Source of the DNA: Dehalococcoidia bacterium
GTDB lineage: Bacteria; Chloroflexota; Dehalococcoidia; JACQUA01
Assembly: GCA_030689845.1 (NCBI GenBank)
Contig: JAUYHV010000164.1
Span: forward strand, 1 to 11,057
Direction: 5' to 3'
DNA length: 11,057 nt
Shown: in pieces, positions 1 through 5,538 of the stretch
Numbering within the stretch: the stretch's first letter is position 1
Layout of the letters: each line of letters opens with the position of its first letter
Notes under the pieces: generated by a model
Seen by the model: only the letters and a program-made list of their open reading frames with translations
What the model was told of the DNA's origin: nothing
The model's database searches: none
Translations under genes and position numbers: made by a program

Positions 1-13
1 GGGAGGAATAAAG

Positions 14-1873
14 ATGAGACAGAAATTAAACTCAATAAAAGACTTACAGTCCCTCAGGGAACAAATATTAAAAGATACGGAAACGACGAAACCCACAATC
101 GCCGTCTGCTGCGGCACCGGCTGCCAGGCTTATGGTTCCAACCATGTTTATGAGGCATTCAAAGAGGAAATCAAGAAGCAGGGAGCCGAAAATAAGATCG
201 ATGCCCGGGCAACCGGCTGTCATGGTTTTTGTGAACGAGGGCCTCTGACAGTCATCTATCCCGAAAAGGTATTTTACCAGAGGGTAAAAACAACAGACGT
301 CGAGGAAATTGTCTCTTCCATGCGCAACGAGTCCGGTTCTGTGAACAGGCTTCTTTACACCGATTCGAAAACAAAGCAGCCTATCTTTCACGAGGATAAA
401 ATACCATTCTACGAAAAACAGCAGCGCATAATCTTCGGCCAGAACGGCTATATTGACCCCACCAGCATAGAAGATTACATTGCCCTGGGTGGATACCAGT
501 CCCTGGCAAAAGCGCTCGCAAGCATGACTCCCGAGCAGGTCGTGGACGAGGTAACCCGTTCAGGGCTGCGGGGAAGGGGCGGCGGCGGCTTCCCAACCGG
601 AGCCAAATGGCAGTCCACTAAAAAGGTAAAGGTTTCACCAAAGTATATAATCTGCAATGCCGACGAAGGAGACCCCGGAGCCTACATGGACAGGAGCCTT
701 GTCGAGGGCAATCCCCATTCGGTCATCGAGGGAATGCTAATAGGAGCCTTCGCTATCGGGTCCGGAGAAGGCTTTATCTATGTCCGGCACGAGTACCCCC
801 TGGCGGTGAAAAACCTGAAAATCGCCCTGGAGCAAGCTCGTGAACTGGGCCTGCTGGGGAAAAACATCCTGGGCTCAAAGCTGAAATTCGATATTCAGAT
901 AAACCGGGGCGGAGGCGCATACATCTGCGGTGAAACTACCGCCCTGATCGCTTCCCTTGAAGGCCGGGTCGGAGAGCCGCGGGATAAATATATCCACACA
1001 GCCGAAAACGGGCTCCACGGTAAACCCACAGTAATCAATAACGTGGAAACCTGGGCAAACATTCCCCTGATAATCAACAGGGGCGCCGACTGGTACAACA
1101 CCATCGGTACGGAAAAAAGCAAAGGCACGAAAATCTTTTCCCTTGTCGGCAAAATCAACAATACCGGCCTGGTCGAGGTACCCATGGGTATTACCCTGAA
1201 GGAAATTATTTACGATATCGGAGGGGGAATACCCAAGAACAAGAAATTCAAGGCAGTCCAGACCGGGGGGCCCTCGGGCGGTTGTCTTCCCGAAAACCTC
1301 CTGGACATGCCGGTGGACTTCGATGCTCTTACTGAAGCCGGTTCCATGATGGGTTCCGGCGGCATGATCGTCATGGACGAGACCACCTGCATGGTGGACG
1401 TGGCAAAATACTTTTTATCCTTCCTTGAGCAGGAAAACTGCGGTAAATGCGTTCCCTGCCGCGAGGGCATAAAGAGAATGAGAGAGATAGTAGAAGATAT
1501 TACCGAGGGCAGGGGAAAAGAAGGAGACATCGAGTGGATTCAGGAGATGTCATCGGCCATCATCGATGGTTCATTGTGCGCCCTGGGGGGGACCGCTCCC
1601 AACCCCGTTTTATCTTCGATCCGCTACTTCCGGGACGAGTGGGATGCCCATATTAAACACAAAAAATGTCCCGCCGGAGTATGCAAGTCCATGATTCTCT
1701 ACTCCATTATCGATGCCAACTGCCCCGGCTGCGGCCTGTGCGTAAAAGAGTGCCCGACGAAAGCTATTACCTTTAAGGGCAAACGCAACCCTGTCATCCT
1801 TGATCAGAGTAAATGTATTAAATGCAGAGCTTGCCTGGAGTCTTGTAAGCTCAATGCCATTGAAGTGAGGTAA
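14..1873 (+). CDS. NADH-binding flavoprotein subunit, NuoF/HydB-like, with extra ferredoxin domains
   Basis: This cytoplasmic subunit should take electrons from (or give them to) NAD(H) through FMN and pass them along iron-sulfur clusters, as in NuoF of complex I and HydB/HoxF of NAD-linked hydrogenases or formate dehydrogenases. Domains in order: a thioredoxin-like [2Fe-2S] domain (Cys33, Cys37, Cys69, Cys73); the NuoF core with the glycine-rich FMN/NADH loop GRGGGGFPTG at 187-196 and NADEGDPGAYMDR at 215-227; an SLBB region at about 340-420; the NuoF [4Fe-4S] site (Cys476, Cys479, Cys482, Cys522); and a C-terminal 2x[4Fe-4S] ferredoxin (Cys570/573/576/580 and Cys601/604/607/611). At 619 aa it has the length of HydB-type proteins rather than the shorter complex I NuoF. 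GGGAGGA at the window edge sits well before the ATG. The next gene begins 8 bp after the stop, so they form one operon; a NuoE-like gene may lie just outside. Which enzyme it serves cannot be told from here. Confidence 0.93.
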   Translation: MRQKLNSIKDLQSLREQILKDTETTKPTIAVCCGTGCQAYGSNHVYEAFKEEIKKQGAENKIDARATGCHGFCERGPLTVIYPEKVFYQRVKTTDVEEIVSSMRNESGSVNRLLYTDSKTKQPIFHEDKIPFYEKQQRIIFGQNGYIDPTSIEDYIALGGYQSLAKALASMTPEQVVDEVTRSGLRGRGGGGFPTGAKWQSTKKVKVSPKYIICNADEGDPGAYMDRSLVEGNPHSVIEGMLIGAFAIGSGEGFIYVRHEYPLAVKNLKIALEQARELGLLGKNILGSKLKFDIQINRGGGAYICGETTALIASLEGRVGEPRDKYIHTAENGLHGKPTVINNVETWANIPLIINRGADWYNTIGTEKSKGTKIFSLVGKINNTGLVEVPMGITLKEIIYDIGGGIPKNKKFKAVQTGGPSGGCLPENLLDMPVDFDALTEAGSMMGSGGMIVMDETTCMVDVAKYFLSFLEQENCGKCVPCREGIKRMREIVEDITEGRGKEGDIEWIQEMSSAIIDGSLCALGGTAPNPVLSSIRYFRDEWDAHIKHKKCPAGVCKSMILYSIIDANCPGCGLCVKECPTKAITFKGKRNPVILDQSKCIKCRACLESCKLNAIEVR

Positions 1874-1881
1874 AGTAACAA

Positions 1882-2595
1882 ATGGTAAACTTGACCATAA
1901 ATGGTAAAAAAGTGCAGGCTCAAAAGGGCGAAATGCTGCTACAAGTATGCCGTGACAACGGGTTCAACATTCCAACCCTGTGCCATAACGACGCCGTTGA
2001 GCCCGACGGGCGGTGCCGGTTGTGCTCCGTGGAAGTTACGGAGGGAAACAGTCCCCGGATAGTAGTCTCGTGCCACTTCCCCGTGAAGGACGGCATTGAC
2101 GTCCAGACAGCTTCTCCCCGGGTAATGGCGGTGCGCAAGCTCGTCATGGAACTGCTGGCCGCCAGGTGCCCCGATAAACCCCAGATTACCGGATTCGCCC
2201 GGACCTTCGGCGTTACCGAGCCGCGTTACAAACCCTCCTATGACGACTGCATCCTCTGCGGGCTTTGTGCCAGGGTTTGCTCCGAGGTCGTGGGGGTAAA
2301 CGCCTTGAGCCTGGTGAACCGGGGTTCCACCAAATGGGCCGCCACTCCTTTTTACGAGGCGTCTAAAGACTGCATAGGCTGTGGTTCCTGCGCTTATGTT
2401 TGCCCCACGGATTGCATCGGCATGGAACAGGAAGGCGACAGGAGGTTTTTCCGCAAATGGAAAACCGAATTCAAAATGAAGAGCTGCCCCGTTTGCGGTG
2501 AATACTGGGCTCCCGAGTACCAGTTGGAATATATCCAGAAAAAGTGGAAACTGCCCGAGGGATTTTTCGATACCTGCCCTACCTGCAGGTCATAA
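1882..2595 (+). CDS. HoxU/NuoG-N-terminal-like iron-sulfur subunit with C-terminal CPxC pairs
   Basis: This small electron-transfer subunit should relay electrons between the NuoF-like partner and an enzyme not present here. The N-terminus is a plant-type [2Fe-2S] ferredoxin domain (Cys34, Cys45, Cys48, Cys64). It is followed by a two-cluster ferredoxin domain (Cys123/126/129/133 and Cys164/167/170/174), as in HoxU and the N-terminus of NuoG. The His/Cys3 cluster motif usually found between these two parts in NuoG is not visible; only Cys96 lies there. The tail carries CPVC at 202-205 and CPTC at 232-235, which looks like a zinc-ribbon or rubredoxin-like knuckle and is not a usual part of HoxU. 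At 237 aa it has no molybdopterin or H-cluster domain, so a separate catalytic subunit is expected. A GAGG inside the end of the preceding gene probably serves as its ribosome binding site. The operon appears to end here. Confidence 0.88.
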   Translation: MVNLTINGKKVQAQKGEMLLQVCRDNGFNIPTLCHNDAVEPDGRCRLCSVEVTEGNSPRIVVSCHFPVKDGIDVQTASPRVMAVRKLVMELLAARCPDKPQITGFARTFGVTEPRYKPSYDDCILCGLCARVCSEVVGVNALSLVNRGSTKWAATPFYEASKDCIGCGSCAYVCPTDCIGMEQEGDRRFFRKWKTEFKMKSCPVCGEYWAPEYQLEYIQKKWKLPEGFFDTCPTCRS

Positions 2596-2608
2596 ACAAT
2601 CCAAAAAG

Positions 2609-2622
2609 TTTAAACGTTTAAA
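2609..2622. repeat. Perfect 14-bp palindrome TTTAAACGTTTAAA
   Basis: The palindrome is 13 bp after the stop of the iron-sulfur gene. It could be a protein-binding site or simply part of the operon end. It is AT-rich and has no U-tract, so it is not a terminator on its own. Confidence 0.5.
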
Positions 2623-2634
2623 GGTTGCAGGAAT

Positions 2635-2667
2635 GCCGGAAGAAACATACAAGCTTCCGGCTCCTGG
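2635..2667 (+). terminator. Hairpin, possible terminator of the redox operon
   Basis: GCCGGAAG at 2635-2642 pairs perfectly with CTTCCGGC at 2654-2661 across an 11-nt loop. The hairpin lies 40 bp past the last operon gene. A short T run appears only about 12 nt downstream, so this is a weak intrinsic terminator at best. A second copy of CTTCCGG at 2682-2688 could compete for the same left arm. Confidence 0.35.
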
Positions 2668-2713
2668 CTGCCTTTTACCATCTTCCGGTTACCGGCCCCT
2701 GTCTTCTCCATAA

Positions 2714-2750
2714 ATTCGGCGTCAGACCCACTGTATGGGATGAGCCGAAT
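2714..2750. repeat. Nested imperfect hairpin upstream of tRNA-Pro
   Basis: ATTCGGC (2714-2720) pairs with GCCGAAT (2744-2750). Inside, TCA pairs with TGA and CCCA (2727-2730) pairs with TGGG (2736-2739), leaving the loop CTGTA. No T run follows. It may be the operon end, a processing site ahead of the tRNA, or a remnant repeat. Confidence 0.4.
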
Positions 2751-2816
2751 AATCCCCCAAAGAGTGCTCTCGAAGCAAAAAATATGGTAGTATATTATGC
2801 TATTTTCTACCACCGT

Positions 2817-2893
2817 CGGGGTGTAGCGCAGTTGGCTAGCGCGCATGCTTTGGGAGCATGAGGTCGGCGGTTCAAATCCGCCCACCCCGACCA
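2817..2893 (+). tRNA. tRNA-Pro, anticodon TGG
   Basis: The 77-nt gene folds fully. The acceptor stem is CGGGGTG (2817-2823) with CACCCCG (2883-2889), then discriminator A2890 and an encoded CCA at 2891-2893. The anticodon stem is CATGC/GCATG and the loop TTTGGGA holds anticodon TGG at 2851-2853. The T arm contains GGTTCAAATCC. It decodes CCA and probably other proline codons by wobble. Its 3' end lies inside the left copy of a 16-bp direct repeat, which marks it as an integration site. Confidence 0.97.
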
Positions 2894-2903
2894 TTCAAGA
2901 CAT
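2888..2903 (+). repeat. attL-like direct repeat copy
   Basis: CGACCATTCAAGACAT covers the last two acceptor-stem bases, the discriminator base, the CCA and 10 nt beyond. It is identical to 5457-5472. The first base on either side of the repeat differs between the two copies, so the match is exactly 16 bp. Confidence 0.85.
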
Positions 2904-2910
2904 TCGTTAT

Positions 2911-2939
2911 TTGAAAGAGTCTGTAATATTCGCTATCAT
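2911..2939 (+). promoter_or_regulatory. Predicted sigma70-type promoter of the element
   Basis: TTGAAA (2911-2916), a 17-bp spacer and TATCAT (2934-2939) each match the consensus hexamers at five of six positions. It lies just inside the left end of the element and points toward the small ORF and the helicase gene. Confidence 0.5.
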
Positions 2940-2985
2940 TGTAATTGATGAAGGTTAAAGGATACTTTTTAACATCTACAATATA

Positions 2986-3120
2986 ATGGTATATCTTGTT
3001 GTAAACTATGTCACTCCGACAATCTCTGAATTAGTCAATATGCTTAAAAAACACAAGAAGTCCGTTGAAGGAAAAAAGCTGGACTATAAATATGTTTTGA
3101 GCAACGGAGACTCAAAATAA
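2986..3120 (+). CDS. Possible 44-aa small protein upstream of the helicase
   Basis: An open frame with an ATG start encodes 44 residues, beginning MVYLVVNYVTPTISELVNML and ending in a basic, polar tail. It lies between the predicted element promoter and the helicase start, 30 bp before the latter, on the same strand. No family is recognised. Against it: the nearest purine-rich ribosome-binding-like sequence (AAAGGA at 2957-2962) is more than 20 bp from the ATG, so translation from this start is doubtful. It could be a real small partner, a leader peptide, a broken fragment of a former gene, or chance. Confidence 0.3.
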   Translation: MVYLVVNYVTPTISELVNMLKKHKKSVEGKKLDYKYVLSNGDSK

Positions 3121-3150
3121 GTTTTATTTGTTGCAAAATGATTTTTAAAT

Positions 3151-5115
3151 ATGCGCCATTTGATCAACGATGATGGAACTCCTTTTGAGACATCTGAATT
3201 ACAAACACTACGCGGTGAATTAGATGCTTTGGATGATGGCGGGAGGACCGAATATCGGAATCAAAACGCTTTGGCCATCGCACAGCATGACGCTGTAAAG
3301 TTTTTGATTGTTTCTGGCCCCGGGACTGGCAAAAGTCACCTTTTTTTGAATCGCATTAATTATTGGTATCAACAGGACGCTCAAGCAAAAGTATTTGTAA
3401 CAAGTTTTGTCAGAAAGTTAGTTGCGGATTTACAAAATGATATTGATGACGATGCTCAACTATCTGATGAGCAGAAAAGCAATGTTACTGTTTCAACCTT
3501 ACATAAATTTGCGCGGAGGATCGTTGAGAAAAATCACGGCACGACGGATTGGCAATTTCAAGCCCACTTTCGGATAATAGGGCAATTTTGGAAAGATGTT
3601 GTGTGGGGTGATGTTCTTGCCTTTTACTCCTCATTGGATAGAAATGAGTATGCTTGGAAAAAATTTGAGGGGCAGTTGCACAATACTGACTTTGAGCAAT
3701 CTGGCGAATGGCAGAACTTACAAAAAACTTATTTTAAGCTATGCAAATTTTATAACGCGGCCGGCTTCGCTGATCTTATATTGCGTGCCAAAGACGCGTT
3801 AGTAGAAAATCCCCAGCTTAATGAGGCTGGGGATTTTATCATTGATGAGTATCAAGACTTCAATTCCGCGGAGGACGCACTCATAAATCAACTGGGGAAT
3901 GAACCGAAAGGACTGCTCGTCGTGGGAGATGATGAACAAGTGCTTTACGAAAAGTTAAAATCAGGAAAACCAACTTTAATACGAAATCTTTATCAAAACA
4001 ATAATTACGCAAATGGTATGTTACCCTTTTGCGGCAGGAGTAGCTTTCATATTACAAGGTCGGCAGGACATTTTATCCAGCAACATCGAGAGGCCGATTG
4101 TATAGAAAAAATCTATTTACCAATTAAAACCGCTGATGACAATCCCAGAGTGCAGGTTATAGCTTGTGCAACTGCTCCTACCGCGGTTGATTATATTGAA
4201 AAGTTTGTGGCAGATAATAAGACGGCAATTGATGAACGGAAAAGCAAACTTGCTAACGGAGAATCAAAAGATGCTTTTTTGCTTATTCTAACCCCCGCCA
4301 AAGAGGTGAATTTTTATGAAAAATCAAAGGAGAAAATCGCGAGCGTTGTAGCAGAATACCAAGCAGAAAATCGTTACTTTTCAGAGGATTATTACAAAAT
4401 TTTGAGTTATTACTCCCTCGCAAATAATCCTCAAAACAATTTCACTTTTAGAAAGGTTTTGTATTACGAAAATATCGATAAAGCAAGGACGCACGAATTG
4501 ATTGAAAGTGCTATGCAAAGTGGACAAAACTTTTATGATCTTGAATCCGAAGAAACCAAGCGCGTGATACAAAAATGTAGTGAAATTAAAGCCATTCTCG
4601 AGGCAGAGGGCCCAACAATAGAAGAAAAAATAGTAAGTATAGCCCGTCACACTTCCATAACTGATAAAAATAGACTCAAAGAAGACATTGCTCGAAAATC
4701 AATCAATCAAGAAGAAGTAGTTAAGATTGAGCACCAAGAAGAGGAAGAAGCGGAACTGGAAGAAATCGAAGTAAAGAAAATGGGTGCTGTGGAATTGATA
4801 ACCATAGTCGGGTCAAAAGGTTTGTCTGCCGACCATGTAATTATTATCGGTTTTGATAATGTGAACATGAGATGGGTAACAAAAAATGCGTTTTATGTTG
4901 CAATGACTCGCGCCAGAAAAAGTTTGCATATCCTTACCGCGTTAAAGTCGGGTGGCGCAAGACAGGCGCATAGCTTTTTGGATCAATTGTCAGATGAGTA
5001 TGCGGAATACTACAGCTACAAGAAAAGCGGACACATAAAAAATCAATTGCAAGGTAAACAAGGACTTAAGAATTACCTCAATAATTTAAACTCGGTGTCC
5101 CAGCGTAGACGATAG
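3151..5115 (+). CDS. UvrD/Rep-like superfamily 1 DNA helicase
   Basis: This 654-aa ATP-dependent motor should translocate on single-stranded DNA and unwind duplexes. Visible SF1A motifs: Q-like region near Gln38, Walker A GPGTGKS at 56-62, motif Ia VFVTSF at 81-86, Ib TVSTLHKFA at 113-121, Walker B IIDEYQD at 230-236, motif III VVGDDEQVLY at 257-266, a motif IV-like arginine region around 296-305, motif V IVGSKGLSADHV at 552-563, and motif VI YVAMTRARKSL at 582-592. An acidic, Glu-rich segment lies at about 520-543. It differs from housekeeping UvrD/PcrA in being shorter and in having DDEQ where DPDQ is usual in motif III. No nuclease domain is seen. The ATG is the first start after an in-frame stop at 3139, but there is no clear ribosome binding site. 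It is the only large gene in the tRNA-Pro element. A defence role is possible, by analogy with UvrD-like GajB of Gabija, but no GajA partner is present. Confidence 0.85.
   Translation: MRHLINDDGTPFETSELQTLRGELDALDDGGRTEYRNQNALAIAQHDAVKFLIVSGPGTGKSHLFLNRINYWYQQDAQAKVFVTSFVRKLVADLQNDIDDDAQLSDEQKSNVTVSTLHKFARRIVEKNHGTTDWQFQAHFRIIGQFWKDVVWGDVLAFYSSLDRNEYAWKKFEGQLHNTDFEQSGEWQNLQKTYFKLCKFYNAAGFADLILRAKDALVENPQLNEAGDFIIDEYQDFNSAEDALINQLGNEPKGLLVVGDDEQVLYEKLKSGKPTLIRNLYQNNNYANGMLPFCGRSSFHITRSAGHFIQQHREADCIEKIYLPIKTADDNPRVQVIACATAPTAVDYIEKFVADNKTAIDERKSKLANGESKDAFLLILTPAKEVNFYEKSKEKIASVVAEYQAENRYFSEDYYKILSYYSLANNPQNNFTFRKVLYYENIDKARTHELIESAMQSGQNFYDLESEETKRVIQKCSEIKAILEAEGPTIEEKIVSIARHTSITDKNRLKEDIARKSINQEEVVKIEHQEEEEAELEEIEVKKMGAVELITIVGSKGLSADHVIIIGFDNVNMRWVTKNAFYVAMTRARKSLHILTALKSGGARQAHSFLDQLSDEYAEYYSYKKSGHIKNQLQGKQGLKNYLNNLNSVSQRRR
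3806..3837 (+). terminator. Terminator-like hairpin inside the helicase gene
   Basis: A perfect 12-bp stem (arms 3806-3817 and 3826-3837) with an 8-nt loop and a CCCCAGC/GCTGGGG core ends in a TTTT run. It has the shape of an intrinsic terminator, yet it lies within codons for residues about 219-229, just before Walker B. It may stop part of transcription, act by attenuation, or be a palindromic insertion that stayed in frame. Confidence 0.4.
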
Positions 5116-5232
5116 ATTGAGGAAATTGATTTTTTGTGAAATAATTAAAATGCTAACCCCACCCGCCGCCCAATTTGAGGTCCCGCCGCCCGTATAATCC
5201 GCTGGGGGTTTGGGTGAAGAAATTTTTGCTCG

Positions 5233-5264
5233 CCTACCATCCCGCGAAGCGGGACTGGGGTGGG
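5233..5264. repeat. Extended hairpin with GAA loop
   Basis: TCCCGC (5240-5245) and GCGGGA (5249-5254) form a perfect stem closed by GAA. CCTACC (5233-5238) and GGTGGG (5259-5264) extend it with one G-T wobble across a small internal loop. Confidence 0.55.
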
Positions 5265-5296
5265 AGTGGCTCCACTCTCTTGCTCCGTCAAGAGAG
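5264..5296. repeat. Two adjoining stems
   Basis: GAGTGG (5264-5269) faces CCACTC (5272-5277). CTCTCTTG (5275-5282) pairs perfectly with CAAGAGAG (5289-5296) around a 6-nt loop. The two stems share bases 5275-5277, so they are partly alternative structures. Confidence 0.5.
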
Positions 5297-5299
5297 GCA

Positions 5300-5379
5300 A
5301 AGCAAAACATTTTGCAATTCCTTTTAGAAGAAAAGGGGGTCGCGCACCAAATCAGAAATCAGAAAAAAATGTTTTGCTT
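5300..5379. repeat. 14-bp inverted repeat, arms 52 bp apart
   Basis: AAGCAAAACATTTT at 5300-5313 is the exact reverse complement of 5366-5379. The left arm can also fold on itself (GCAAAA/TTTTGC, 5302-5315). A GC-rich near-palindrome follows at 5384-5401. Confidence 0.55.
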
Positions 5380-5456
5380 CACGCCGCCGCCAGGCGGGCG
5401 GAGTTGCGGGGCGGGTCAATTCCGTTCAAAACAGTTCGCACATCGTTCAGCAATTG

Positions 5457-5472
5457 CGACCATTCAAGACAT
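5457..5472 (+). repeat. attR-like direct repeat copy
   Basis: Identical to 2888-2903. It lies 66 bp beyond the stop of the opposite-strand ATPase gene. Sequence to its right would be the original chromosomal DNA that followed tRNA-Pro before insertion. Confidence 0.85.
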
Positions 5473-5538
5473 GTTGTGTGAAGATATTATTTTCTCAGCC
5501 AACAGGTCATTGCTAAGCGGTAACAACCTTTCATTTTG

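Larger units (their letters stand above)
5116..5456. other. Non-coding, inverted-repeat-rich right end of the element
   Basis: No convincing gene is seen in these 341 bp; the open frames that cross it have no family features and run into the opposite-strand ATPase gene. It holds CCCGCCGCCC twice (5162-5171, 5182-5191) and, from 5233 on, five inverted repeats close together, listed separately. It could be a structured RNA, recombination or replication sequence, or a repeat-laden remnant. Confidence 0.5.
2888..5472 (+). mobile_element. Small AT-rich element integrated at the 3' end of tRNA-Pro
   Basis: An exact 16-bp direct repeat starts in the last acceptor-stem bases of tRNA-Pro (2888-2903) and recurs at 5457-5472; the repeat unit is 2,569 bp. 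The enclosed DNA is visibly more AT-rich than both flanks, has different codon use and holds one large gene (a helicase) that breaks the chromosomal context. A tRNA 3' end duplicated at the far edge is the classic result of tyrosine-recombinase integration. No integrase, excisionase or transposase gene is visible, so the element is either mobilised by a recombinase made elsewhere or is the decayed remnant of a larger island. Confidence 0.8.

Noticed and set aside
2588..2816. A protein-coding gene between the redox operon and the tRNA
   Set aside because: Open frames here (for example 2625-2861) run through palindromes and into the tRNA, with no ribosome binding site or family features.
3151..5115. 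Gabija system (GajB-like helicase)
   Set aside because: No GajA (OLD-type ATPase/TOPRIM nuclease) gene is in the window, and the helicase motifs alone do not distinguish GajB from other UvrD-like proteins.
5233..5401. Retron or CRISPR array
   Set aside because: There is no reverse transcriptase, no cas gene and no regularly spaced direct repeat with spacers; the repeats are inverted and each different.
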